From Kamptonema formosum PCC 6407 (GTDB taxonomy: Bacteria; Cyanobacteriota; Cyanobacteriia; Cyanobacteriales; Microcoleaceae): a stretch of 64,000 nucleotides of DNA. Positions 52,129 through 61,086 of this stretch are shown one piece after another; positions within the stretch are counted from its first letter, which is position 1, and each line of letters opens with the position of its first letter. Both the position numbers and the translations under genes were made by a program. The stretch covers positions 273,499 through 337,498 of the forward strand of contig NZ_KB235903.1 in NCBI RefSeq assembly GCF_000332155.1, read 5' to 3'. The notes under the pieces were generated by a model. That model was given only the letters and a program-made list of their open reading frames with translations, searched no databases and had not been told where the DNA came from.

Positions 52129-55100
52129 GTGTTGTCATATTTTCGTGAAAAAGAATGGACGGAAGAGACGCAATTAAAGCGCCGACAACTTGAAAGCTGT
52201 AACCTTTTTGATAAAAAATTTCTTGATAAAATATTTCTAGCTTATAGATCTACCACTTATAAAAAAATCGAATCTGAAATCGAAGAATTAAAAGTAAAGG
52301 GAATTTCCTATGGAACTTGGAATCATTTTTATAGAAAACTACCCATAAAGACAAGAGCATTTAAGGCTTACTGTGAGATATTAGGACTGAATTGGGAAGA
52401 GATTAAAGAAGATCCACCACAGTCTGAACAGACAAATCATATTAAGACTGAGATACGATCTTTTGGAGGTTCGGAAGTCAGCGATCGGACCTTGGCACTC
52501 GTTGAGGAATACACCAAGCTATTTGTTGGACGTTCCGAGATGCTAGAACTCCTGAATGAGTTCTTAAGTCAATCTGACAACAGATGGAAAATTATTACCG
52601 CCAAGGCGGGTTTTGGTAAAACAGCACTGTTAGCAAACTGGGTAAAATCACGCCAGGGAAACGATTGTTTTATCGCTTATCACTTTTTCAGTCAACGTGA
52701 TGAAATTACCCGTTCAGTCGTTAATGCCTATCGCAATCTGCTGCAACAACTTTATAATTACTGCAAATTGAGTAAACCGTTGCCCCACGATAAAAATGAG
52801 TTGCGGGATGCTCTTCGTGACATTGTTAAAGACTGGAAAGGAAACTCTTTAGTTGTTGTCCTAGATGGTTTAGATGAAGCCGATGGTTTCTTCCTACCAC
52901 CCTTTCCTACTCCTTTGCCTCAGAATGTATTTGTTATTGCTTCAGCGAGAGCCTCTAAAGGGGAGCAGCCAGAAGGCTTGTCTGGTTGGACAAATGATGT
53001 TAAGCCGATACACCTCGATTCTTTACCCCGTTGTGCGATCGCAGACTGGTTACGAAAAACTGGTAAGGGTGAGTTAGTAACTCTGGCACAGGACGAAACT
53101 TTTGTGGCGCAGGTGTGTGATCGCACTGACGGAATACCACTTTTTCTTAAATACTTGATCGATGAGTTGTTAGAAGTAGCACAACAGGGTGAGGAAAGTG
53201 CAATCCGCAAAACACTTGCAGCAACACCCAAAGGCTTTCCTGAGTACATTCGTCAGCAGTACCAAGCTTTAGATCGATCCGAAGATTGGCGTTCTCACCG
53301 ACATAGGCGAAAGATATTCTATTTTCTGACTATTGCCAAAGGAGAGCTATCTTCCTACGATTTAGTAGAACTCATGGGAGAAAGTCCAGTCGGACTGCCG
53401 TGGCAGGTAAGTCGATGGTTCAAAATTCGTCAGTTAGAGGACTGTCTCGTATTCTCTTTCGCTCATTCGACATTAGCCGAACAATTTGCCGTCCTGCCTG
53501 AAATCCAAGCGGATACCAAAAAATCTCATCAGGAACTGATTAAATATTGCGCTCAGTGGGAGAAATACCAGAGTCCTTATGCGTTCCGGCATTATGCGGA
53601 ACACTTGTGGGATGTGAAGGACTGGGAGGAGTTGTATGCGATCGCACGTAACGAAGACTTTTACTCGCACTCTATTAAACAGTTTCCCAATGAGCCTGAC
53701 TTGCATTTAAAGACGGTGCAGACTGCCTTGTTAGCGGCAGCGGAGGAAGACAAAGCAGGAGAAATGGCAGAGTTTATGCTGTTACACGCACGGCGGCTGG
53801 TACAGACAACAGCCCAAGATTCACCCCTAGATGCTTTGCGGAAAGGCAATTTAGGAGGAGCTTGGAGACTGACAGATTTATATGAAATCGAGCGGCGTAT
53901 ATTGTGGTATTTATTGCTGGCGTGGGAATTGAAAGATACAGGCAGATTTGAGGAAGCACGGGAAACACTGAAGCGATTGCAGGAGCAGGAATTGCCTCGT
54001 TTATCAACTTATCCAGATATAGCGTGGCAAAGCAAGTATTTTATTTACCTACTTGCTCATGTTTTTGAAGTGAGTGAGGATATCTGTACTTCTTTAGAGC
54101 AAAAGCTTTTTGATAATTACTATCGCTATATTTTGTGTGCTAATCTCAGCGATCGTGGTAACTTTGCTGCTGCCCTAAAAACTGTCGAGAGTATTAGACC
54201 GGAGTCAATGCAAGTAGACTATCTACTAAATATAGCAAAAGCGCAGGTGCAGAAAGGAGATATAGAATATTCTGCTACCTTTACCAACGCTCGTGAGATT
54301 GTAAAAACACTTGTTTCAACCTTAGACTGGGAAAGATTGATAGGGAAAATAGCAACAGCCCAAATAGAAGTTGGCAACGGAGAATCAGCACAAGCCATTT
54401 TGACTGAAGCTATTGAAACAGCAGATAATAACATATACAACCCTTTAGATCGAGCACGTGCGTTTGTTTATCTAGCAAATCTTCAGGCAGAGGTAGGAAT
54501 ATTTGAAGAAGCGCTCGCGACGCTAAAAAAAATTGACTGTCAACCACAAGAAATTGAAAATATTTTTATACGTATAGAGATATTATTTATAAATATAGAT
54601 ATAGCTAAAGTCTTGTTCAAAATCGGAAATAAAAGCAAAGAAATCAAAGATATTTTTGCAAGAATTATAGAAATAGTAAATGGTATTGCAGACCAAGAGA
54701 ATCGAACTCATACTCTAGTAAATATTGCTATATCGCAAGCTGAAGTAAGAGAATTTGACGATGCTCGTGAAACGGCTAAAAAAATCGACTTTTTAGACAG
54801 ACAAGCATACGCCTTAAAGACAATAGCGATAGAGCAAGCCAAAGTGAGGGAATTTACTACCATTGCACTAGAAACTGTTGAAGAAATTGAGATTAAAGAT
54901 TATCAATTACAGGCTTTATCTGCAATTGCTATATCGCAAGCTGAGGGAAGAAATTTTACTGGTGCGTTTGAAACGGCAAGCCGGATTGATTGGCTAAGGT
55001 ATAGAGCAAAGGCTTTTTGTGGAATTGCAATAGCTAAAGCTCAGGCAAGCCCATTTACTGATGATGCACTTAAAATTGCTGAACAGATTGAGAGTAACGC

Positions 55101-56571
55101 AGAACAAATGGAGGCTTTGGTAGGAATAGTAAGGGTACAAGCGCAAGTGAAAAATTTTCCCGCCCTGTTGAAAATCAAGGACAAGGTTTGCGGTAAAGAG
55201 CGGAAGCATGAAGTTTTATCAACAATAGCAGAGGCATACGCAAAAGTAGAAGTTTTATCAACAATAGCAGAGACATACGCAAAAGCAGAAGAGTTTACTA
55301 CTGCCTTCGAGATAGCTACAGAAATAGATATTCCATTAATGCAAGCGAAAACTTTAGGAGTAATAGCAGAGGTACAGGCACAAGCTGGACAAACTGAAGC
55401 AGCACGAGCTACTTTTTCTAATGTCTTTAAAATTGAAAAACCCCTTGAAGCTTCAATCTCCTTTATCAGGTTATTAGCCCTAGCGAGGATAGCAGAAGTA
55501 CAGGTAAAAAATGCTCAGAAAGAAGTAGGAGTGACTACCGCTAGTATTGCCTACGAAATCGCACAAAGTATGGATAATCCGGTGGCAACAGCAAATGTAC
55601 TAGCAGGAATATTAGTACAAATACTCGTAGAAGCAGAAAAAATACAAGAGGCAAAAGATATTTGCGATCGCGCTTGTGAAATTGCACAACAGATTAGTGA
55701 CAACCAAGAACACCAACGCTCAAAAAGTTTCGGATTAATAGCAGAAGCACAGGCAAGGTTAGGAGAGTTTGACGTTGCTCTCAAAACATTGGAAGCAATC
55801 CGAATGCCATACTTTCGCGTTAATGCGCTCATAAGTATAGCACAGTTACAGATAGAGGCAGAGCCAGAGCAAATAGAGAAATACAAGATAGTCCTGAATA
55901 AGGCTGATGAATATGATAAAAATGCCGATCCTAAGCTGCTACTTTTTGCAGACAAGGTTCAGCTTTTGACTATTATAGCAGTGGCACGATCGGCTGTAGG
56001 AGAAACCGAAGCAGCCTTAGCAAATTTTGCCGCTCTTCTTGAAGCTGCACAAATAAAAAATACACGGGATCGTGATAAAGATTTCTCTATAATAGCTAGA
56101 GGATATGCAGAAGTAGGGGAATTTTCCACTGCTATTAAAATTAGCAACGATATAGAAGATGGATACCAGAAAATAAGCACGTTTTTGGCAATTGCCTGCG
56201 AGCAGTTCAAAAAAGGACAACAAGTTACAACTCTTGATATCGCCCTTGCAGCTAAAGAAAAAATTGAGGATGAACAAAAACGCTTGGAAGCGCTCAAGAG
56301 AATTGCTCAAATACAAGCAATAGCAGGAAAAGGTGAGGAGGCTCTAAGAACATTAGAGGCAATGCTTAGCGACCTTAACACGCACTTACGTGACATTGCC
56401 TTATTGTTCGCTCAAACAGGCGATCGAGTAAATTTTAAACGCTTGTTAATTCCCTGTGCATACTATTTAGATACTGCCTATCAAATGTGTGAATATTTAG
56501 CGCGGCTGTATCCAGAGCAAGCATCAGCAGTGGCAACACTTTTAAGTGATTTGAATGAAACGGAGCAGTAG
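52129..56571 (+). CDS. Giant STAND NTPase with alpha-solenoid C-terminus
   Basis: The long open frame encodes 1480 residues, preceded by about 39 more if the frameshift upstream is bypassed. Residues 1-115 form a helical module (ISYGTWNHFYRKLPI, FKAYCEILGLNWEEI) typical of cyanobacterial signalling proteins. The NTPase follows, with VGRSEML near 137, Walker A ITAKAGFGKTALL near 155-166, Walker B VVVLDGLDEAD near 243-253 and the sensor VIASARAS. From about 560 to 1450 there are some 20 degenerate 33-36 residue units such as ALKTIAIEQAKVREF and ALSAIAISQAEGRNF, a TPR-like solenoid that would sense a ligand. No nuclease or other effector is recognised. STAND proteins act in signalling and antiphage defence. 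GTG 52129 is only the first start codon of the open frame. Confidence 0.85.
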   Translation: MLSYFREKEWTEETQLKRRQLESCNLFDKKFLDKIFLAYRSTTYKKIESEIEELKVKGISYGTWNHFYRKLPIKTRAFKAYCEILGLNWEEIKEDPPQSEQTNHIKTEIRSFGGSEVSDRTLALVEEYTKLFVGRSEMLELLNEFLSQSDNRWKIITAKAGFGKTALLANWVKSRQGNDCFIAYHFFSQRDEITRSVVNAYRNLLQQLYNYCKLSKPLPHDKNELRDALRDIVKDWKGNSLVVVLDGLDEADGFFLPPFPTPLPQNVFVIASARASKGEQPEGLSGWTNDVKPIHLDSLPRCAIADWLRKTGKGELVTLAQDETFVAQVCDRTDGIPLFLKYLIDELLEVAQQGEESAIRKTLAATPKGFPEYIRQQYQALDRSEDWRSHRHRRKIFYFLTIAKGELSSYDLVELMGESPVGLPWQVSRWFKIRQLEDCLVFSFAHSTLAEQFAVLPEIQADTKKSHQELIKYCAQWEKYQSPYAFRHYAEHLWDVKDWEELYAIARNEDFYSHSIKQFPNEPDLHLKTVQTALLAAAEEDKAGEMAEFMLLHARRLVQTTAQDSPLDALRKGNLGGAWRLTDLYEIERRILWYLLLAWELKDTGRFEEARETLKRLQEQELPRLSTYPDIAWQSKYFIYLLAHVFEVSEDICTSLEQKLFDNYYRYILCANLSDRGNFAAALKTVESIRPESMQVDYLLNIAKAQVQKGDIEYSATFTNAREIVKTLVSTLDWERLIGKIATAQIEVGNGESAQAILTEAIETADNNIYNPLDRARAFVYLANLQAEVGIFEEALATLKKIDCQPQEIENIFIRIEILFINIDIAKVLFKIGNKSKEIKDIFARIIEIVNGIADQENRTHTLVNIAISQAEVREFDDARETAKKIDFLDRQAYALKTIAIEQAKVREFTTIALETVEEIEIKDYQLQALSAIAISQAEGRNFTGAFETASRIDWLRYRAKAFCGIAIAKAQASPFTDDALKIAEQIESNAEQMEALVGIVRVQAQVKNFPALLKIKDKVCGKERKHEVLSTIAEAYAKVEVLSTIAETYAKAEEFTTAFEIATEIDIPLMQAKTLGVIAEVQAQAGQTEAARATFSNVFKIEKPLEASISFIRLLALARIAEVQVKNAQKEVGVTTASIAYEIAQSMDNPVATANVLAGILVQILVEAEKIQEAKDICDRACEIAQQISDNQEHQRSKSFGLIAEAQARLGEFDVALKTLEAIRMPYFRVNALISIAQLQIEAEPEQIEKYKIVLNKADEYDKNADPKLLLFADKVQLLTIIAVARSAVGETEAALANFAALLEAAQIKNTRDRDKDFSIIARGYAEVGEFSTAIKISNDIEDGYQKISTFLAIACEQFKKGQQVTTLDIALAAKEKIEDEQKRLEALKRIAQIQAIAGKGEEALRTLEAMLSDLNTHLRDIALLFAQTGDRVNFKRLLIPCAYYLDTAYQMCEYLARLYPEQASAVATLLSDLNETEQ

Positions 56572-56644
56572 TTTGCGATCGCACCTCATCACCCTCATAA
56601 AAAAACGCGAAGGCTAGTATATGCACCTAGCCATCATTATCTAT

Positions 56645-57394
56645 TTACCTGCTAATACAGACCCCGCCTACAGACACCCGGCATCGATCTCTAGGGTCTT
56701 CCGCCGTAACAGAGTCTAAATCTTTAGTGCGAGCATTGTAATTATAATCCCCGGCAGGGATAGCACGAGTCGGTTGAGCGCAATGGGTAGACTCGTCACC
56801 ATCTTCACTAAACGTTACCCTGACCATAGTACGCCTCAAACGGCAGTCCAAGGGTCGCAGTCCAAACTCATCTTCTAGAAACTGTTCCCTGTCATCGCTA
56901 CTGTCATCTCTCCGATTGTTCCGGCTATTTCTAGTATCGCGATCGCGATCGCCATCAATACCCGAAACTTCTAAGGTATATCTACTATTACGGGAAGCAT
57001 CTTTAGCCAAAACCAGGAGTTTGTACTCGCCAGATCTGGGTATGCGATAGGTAAAAGAATTCTCTTGGGAATAAGCCAATTGTTTGTTACTATCGGCATG
57101 GAACAAAACTAATACTGGAGAAAAGCCGCCTCTATCCATATCTAAATTGACTTCAATTTCCTCTCCAGCCTCAGCGCTAAAAGTGTACTCTTGACCGCGC
57201 AATTGCTCCACAGGCGTGCCTGGACTCCACATATTCCGAAAGCGGTAGGTAGGAGAGTTACTGCGAATTACGCCCTCAATAGGATCGTTATTCCGCACCT
57301 CTTCGGCCCCAGCGCTTGAGGAAATGCCTGTTAGCGCCATGCCTGCAATTAATACGCTTGCAGCAATACTACTGAAAAATTTACGTCCTTTCAT
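56645..57394 (-). CDS. Secreted protein with PPC-like beta domain
   Basis: This is a protein of about 249 residues with a classical signal peptide (MKGRKFFSSIAASVLIAGMAL, cleavage after SSAGA). Residues 40-145 match bacterial pre-peptidase C-terminal (PPC) beta-sandwich domains: IRSNSPTYRFRN, then GQEYTFSAEAGEEIEVNLD, LVLFHADSNKQLAYSQ and YRIPRSGEYKLLV. An Arg/Asp/Asn-rich linker (about 150-180) and a Cys-containing tail (LDCRLRRTMV, STHCAQPT, RCRVSVGGVC) follow. GGAGG five bases before the ATG at 57394 decides this start. The role is unknown; such domains bind surfaces or polysaccharides. Confidence 0.78.
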   Translation of the reverse strand: MKGRKFFSSIAASVLIAGMALTGISSSAGAEEVRNNDPIEGVIRSNSPTYRFRNMWSPGTPVEQLRGQEYTFSAEAGEEIEVNLDMDRGGFSPVLVLFHADSNKQLAYSQENSFTYRIPRSGEYKLLVLAKDASRNSRYTLEVSGIDGDRDRDTRNSRNNRRDDSSDDREQFLEDEFGLRPLDCRLRRTMVRVTFSEDGDESTHCAQPTRAIPAGDYNYNARTKDLDSVTAEDPRDRCRVSVGGVCISR

Positions 57395-57572
57395 AGAGCC
57401 TCCAAACAGCGAAAATCTCTGCCTTTGATTCGCCTGCATCTAAATTTATAACCTAGTCTCAATCTAATTTACTTAATACAGTGTTTACCTCCCTCAACCG
57501 GGCTATTTACGGAGTCAAAATTAGAGAAATAAAGTTATAATTTCTAGCCATAAATTGGTAGCTGGGCGCTGG

Positions 57573-57720
57573 CATAATACCAAAACCGGGTTAGTCATCC
57601 CCTTTATTAGTAATTCTGTCGTCATTGCGAGCGGAGCGAAGCAATCGCAGAGACTAGGCGATTGCTTCGCTCCGCTCGCAATGACAATAAAAGGGGTAGT
57701 AAACCCGGATTTGGCATAAT
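57573..57720. repeat. Palindromic element nested inside a larger inverted repeat
   Basis: The inner part (57621-57685) has perfect 28-bp arms beginning GTCATTGCGAGCGGAGCG around the 9-base loop agagactag. Outside it, atacc-aaaaccgggttagtcatcccc and its imperfect complement at 57690-57720 form a second, outer inverted repeat. The remainder of 57395-57775 shows no gene. Confidence 0.85.
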
Positions 57721-57775
57721 TTATATCCGCAGCGATCGATATTCTTCAGTGACAGCGCCCACCCTACGTTTAATC

Positions 57776-58774
57776 CTAGCCGCAACTTAGAATTCCAGAG
57801 TCACCGTCAAGCTCAGCGGGTATTCCCACAGGTAGAGCAGCATTGGGGCCATCGTGACCGAAGGGTAGGTCAGAGACAATGGGGATATTTAAATCCGCTA
57901 GGCGATCGCGCAATACTTCTTCAACGGTAAAACTAAGAATATCAGGAGTCGCCTCGCAGCGGCTAAATCGCCCTAAAGCAATACCTCGAACCCCTGAAAA
58001 AGCCCCCATCATCCGCCACTGAGTCAACATTCGATCGATCCGGTAAGGAGCCTCAGTAACATCTTCAAAAGCGAGAATCGCATTAGTTAAATTTGGTTGA
58101 TAGGGAGTTCCTAACAGGTGAGTAGCAACAGTAAGATTTGCCGGCAATAAAACGCCCGTTGCTCGTCCACCTCCCCAACCTTTACCCTGTAAAGGTTTTA
58201 AAGCTCGGCCTTCCACTAAGTCAAATAATCGCTCAACAGACCAGTCTGGCTCAGAGGCTAAAGTTGTCAGCAGGGGGCCATGAACGCCCCAAATACCAAG
58301 ATGAGCCTGACTCCAAAGTAAAGCCGTAATGTCAGAAAAGCCAATCAACCATTTGGTAATTGGTAATTGGTAATTGGTAATTGGTAATTGGTAATTGGTA
58401 ATTGGTAATGCTTCCCTGCTCCTCTGCTCCTCTGCTCCCCCGCTCCCCTGCTCCCCCGCTCCTCTGCTCCCCCGCTCAAGAGTTCCCCTGCTCAAGAGCT
58501 CTAATAAGCGAGTGCTGCCATAACCACCTCTAGCACAGAGAATTGCACGACATTCTGCATCTTTGAGAGCATCAGTGAGTTGGTCTAGGCGGGTGTCATC
58601 GGTTCCGGCTAAATAACCCCAGCGGGAGTCAAAACCGGGGGTAAGTTCAACTCTATAGCCATGCGATCGCCAAATTTCAACACCTTTATCAAAAGCTTTA
58701 AATTCTCGCAAACAACCACTCGGAGCAATTACCCGCAGCAAATCCCCGCGTTGCAGCCACTTTCTTTCACTCAT
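57776..58774 (-). CDS. ldcA: LD-carboxypeptidase with in-frame heptamer-repeat insertion
   Basis: This is a 332-residue S66 peptidase that trims the terminal D-Ala from murein tetrapeptides in the cytosol. The nucleophile Ser lies in CARGGYGSTRLL, later parts are FEDVTEAPYRIDRML (Glu) and LPFGHDGPNAALPVG (His). The protein is about 40 residues longer than usual. Between LLSRG and WLIGFSDITALL lies a low-complexity stretch (residues about 97-139) with RGAGEQGSGGAEEQ and PITNYQL repeats, encoded by heptamer arrays. The Ser and His motifs are intact, so it may still work. Start MSERKWLQRGD is standard. Confidence 0.9.
   Translation of the reverse strand: MSERKWLQRGDLLRVIAPSGCLREFKAFDKGVEIWRSHGYRVELTPGFDSRWGYLAGTDDTRLDQLTDALKDAECRAILCARGGYGSTRLLELLSRGTLERGSRGAGEQGSGGAEEQRSREALPITNYQLPITNYQLPITKWLIGFSDITALLWSQAHLGIWGVHGPLLTTLASEPDWSVERLFDLVEGRALKPLQGKGWGGGRATGVLLPANLTVATHLLGTPYQPNLTNAILAFEDVTEAPYRIDRMLTQWRMMGAFSGVRGIALGRFSRCEATPDILSFTVEEVLRDRLADLNIPIVSDLPFGHDGPNAALPVGIPAELDGDSGILSCG
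58354..58492. repeat. Heptamer arrays inside the LD-carboxypeptidase gene
   Basis: Seven ttggtaa units (58354-58409) are followed by ctgctcc/ccgctcc units up to about 58492. On the minus strand they encode PITNYQL and RGAGEQG-like peptides without stop codons, in frame with the flanking gene. Confidence 0.9.
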
Positions 58775-58824
58775 ATAGCCGTTTTCAATTGAGTATGTAC
58801 TATTTTTAATTAGTAATTAGGAAT

Positions 58825-58862
58825 TTGTTAACAGTTAACAGTTAACAGTTAACAGTTAACAG
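58825..58862. repeat. gttaaca heptamer array
   Basis: Five gttaaca units lie between the methionine aminopeptidase stop and the LD-carboxypeptidase start, ending four bases from the map stop codon. Confidence 0.85.
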
Positions 58863-58866
58863 TATC

Positions 58867-59628
58867 TCAAGGCAAAGTTAGAATTTCCACACCAGACTCA
58901 GTAACAGCTACAGTATGCTCAAATTGAGCAGTAAGCTTACCATCTTGGGTGACAGCAGTCCAACCGTCATCAAGGATCTCAACTTCCCAAGTACCCTCAT
59001 TAATCATTGGCTCAATCGTAAACACCATCCCTTGTCTGAGACGTTTACCCGTCCCCCGCTTGCCGTAGTGTAAAATTTCCGGCACAGTGTGGAAAATACG
59101 GTGGATTCCATGTCCTGCGAAATTCTGCACTACAGAAAATCCTTCAGCTTCAGCATATTCTTGGATAGCTGCGCCGATGTCACCGATGCGAGCTCCTGGC
59201 TTCACTTCCGCAATTCCTCTTCTGAGACATTCCTCTGTTACTTCTACCAGTTTCTTTGTTTTTGGTGCAGGTTTTCCTACAAAAAAAGTTTTAGAAGTAT
59301 CACCATGAAAACCTTCAACAATTGGCGTTACATCGATATTAATAATATCGCCTTCTTTCAGAATTTGTTTAGCATTGGGGATGCCATGACATACTACTTC
59401 ATTGACGCTAGTGCAGATAGATTTAGGAAATCCTTTATAGCCTAAAGGTGCGCTTTTAGCACCATGAGCTAAAGTCCAGCGTTCCGCTTCGTCGTTAAGT
59501 TCGAGAGTGCTAACTCCTGGTTTTACCATTGGTTCGAGATGGTTAAGGAGTTCCGCCGCTAAACGTCCGGCGTTACGCATTTTTTCCAATTCTCTACTTG
59601 ATAAAAGCACTAAAGTGTCATTGCTCAT
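58867..59628 (-). CDS. map: Methionine aminopeptidase, type I
   Basis: This is a 253-residue enzyme removing N-terminal Met from new proteins. Five metal ligands are visible: Asp in IINIDVTPIVEG, Asp in FHGDTSKTF, His in GHGIHRIFHTVPE, Glu in FTIEPMIN and Glu in FEHTVAVTE. The conserved catalytic His is in EVVCHGIPN. Length and start (MSNDTLVLLSSRELEKM) are normal for the type Ia form without zinc-finger extension. Several map paralogues occur in cyanobacteria, so this may be one of them. It is 92 bp upstream of ldcA on the same strand. Confidence 0.95.
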   Translation of the reverse strand: MSNDTLVLLSSRELEKMRNAGRLAAELLNHLEPMVKPGVSTLELNDEAERWTLAHGAKSAPLGYKGFPKSICTSVNEVVCHGIPNAKQILKEGDIINIDVTPIVEGFHGDTSKTFFVGKPAPKTKKLVEVTEECLRRGIAEVKPGARIGDIGAAIQEYAEAEGFSVVQNFAGHGIHRIFHTVPEILHYGKRGTGKRLRQGMVFTIEPMINEGTWEVEILDDGWTAVTQDGKLTAQFEHTVAVTESGVEILTLP

Positions 59629-59674
59629 AGTTATTTTCTTCCTTAATTAACGCTTAGCAAACCTTCAATCTAAT

Positions 59675-59806
59675 AGGACTTACACATGGTTGTACAGCAA
59701 CCGTCTTGGCGGTAAAGTCACCGCTAAGATAAATAGTCGGACATAAAAAAACGTAGTTAGTCATTGTTTATTTTTGTCCACCTACTTAGCGGCGTGGCGG
59801 CGTTAC
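59675..59806. repeat. Degenerate AGGACTTACA repeat with ggcggcgttacgcg end
   Basis: It begins AGGACTTACACA like the MITE ends and has accgtcttggcggtaaagtcaccgctaaga inside, ending with ggcggcgttacgcg. The right GTAAGTCCT end is absent, so it is a partial or chimeric copy. Confidence 0.45.
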
Positions 59807-60879
59807 GCGATCGGTGCATAAGTTTTATCTAAAATAGATTTGAACCAATCTTCAAGGCGCGAACCTAAAGCTTCTAGAGAGTATTCTATCTCTGCTTGTT
59901 GTCGGCAAGCATGACGGTCAATTTCATCTAGACGGGCGATCGCATCTACCAATCCTTCTACACTGTCGGGTTCTACTAAAAACCCTGTCTGTCCATCGCA
60001 AACAATCTCCGCTGGCCCACCTCGGCGGTAGGAAATCACGGGTACTCCACAAGCTAAAGCTTCGATCGCCACATTCCCGAAAGCTTCAACCCAACGCGGT
60101 GTCATCAATAACGCTTTACAGTTACCGAGTTCTGCTTGTAGTTTAGCTGTTGTCAGAAATCCTAAATATTTTACCGGAGCTTGGGGGTAATCTGCACAAA
60201 TTTTCTGCCAGTAGTTTTCATCTTGAATTTTTCCCATAATTTTAAGGGGAATACCAGTAATTTGAGCGGCTGCAACTGCATCTTCTAAACCTTTTTCGGG
60301 AGAAATACGACCTAACCATGCTAATTGAAACTCTGGTTGAGGACAAAATTGGTATAAAGATAAGTCAAAGCCGCTGCTCAAAATTCTGCACTCCTTGGCA
60401 AAGGAAAAAGTTGCTGCTTGTGCTTCTGTGCAGACTCCTATTGTACCAGGAAATTGACTTGCTATTTGTTCTAGTATGCGATCTATTGTTTCTGAAAGGG
60501 AACCCATGCTGACCACATGAGCGATAGGAATGTTAAAAAATGGGGTTAAATAAAATGGTAGCCAATCGTAGGCAAAGTTAAGGATTAAATCATATTCATT
60601 TTGAACTTTTCTCGCGTATTCCCACATATTGGCAATGACTGAATCTCCCGGCATGACAATCGGTGTATTGCGATCTTGAGTTTGGGCAGGAGTTTGGAGT
60701 TCTCCGGCAATTTGGATGACGGGAATTGCTGTTAAAATGGAGCCACTGGGAGCTACAACGTCTATTTTTATGCCGCGACGTTTCAATTCAAAGGCCATAT
60801 TAAATAAGGTTAATTCGACTCCGCCGCCTAGTCCAGAACCGAGCGATCCAACTGATGTTGACATTAATAATAATTTCAT
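59803..60879 (-). CDS. GT4-type glycosyltransferase
   Basis: This is a 358-residue retaining glycosyltransferase of the GT4 family with a GT-B fold. The N-terminal domain starts MKLLLMSTSVGSLGSGLGGGVELTLF, where the Gly-rich loop contacts donor phosphate. The C-terminal domain has LAWLGRISPEKGLEDAV and the EX7E motif in EAFGNVAIEALACGVPVI. The ATG at 60877-60879 is preferred because the upstream frame encodes repeat-derived PITNYQL peptides. Heptamer repeats begin a few bases before the start codon. Donor and acceptor are unknown; no glycan cluster surrounds it. Confidence 0.88.
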   Translation of the reverse strand: MKLLLMSTSVGSLGSGLGGGVELTLFNMAFELKRRGIKIDVVAPSGSILTAIPVIQIAGELQTPAQTQDRNTPIVMPGDSVIANMWEYARKVQNEYDLILNFAYDWLPFYLTPFFNIPIAHVVSMGSLSETIDRILEQIASQFPGTIGVCTEAQAATFSFAKECRILSSGFDLSLYQFCPQPEFQLAWLGRISPEKGLEDAVAAAQITGIPLKIMGKIQDENYWQKICADYPQAPVKYLGFLTTAKLQAELGNCKALLMTPRWVEAFGNVAIEALACGVPVISYRRGGPAEIVCDGQTGFLVEPDSVEGLVDAIARLDEIDRHACRQQAEIEYSLEALGSRLEDWFKSILDKTYAPIA

Positions 60880-61086
60880 ATAATTTGGTAATTGGTAATT
60901 GGTAATTGGTAATGGGTAATTGGGATACACAGATTTTACAGATGACTCTGATTTCACAAACTAAACGATCGTGACTCTAACTAATCCGTGTAATCCGTGT
61001 AATCGGTAAAATCCGCGATCATAATTGGTAATGCGTAATGGCTAATGGTTAGTGGCTAATGGTTAGTGGCTAATGAGACAGGACTG
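60880..61086. repeat. Heptamer and degenerate repeat region upstream of the glycosyltransferase
   Basis: ttggtaa units (60885-60918), imperfect taatccgtg repeats (60988-61010) and ggctaatggttagt units (61034-61075) fill these 200 bases. No gene is visible. Confidence 0.75.
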
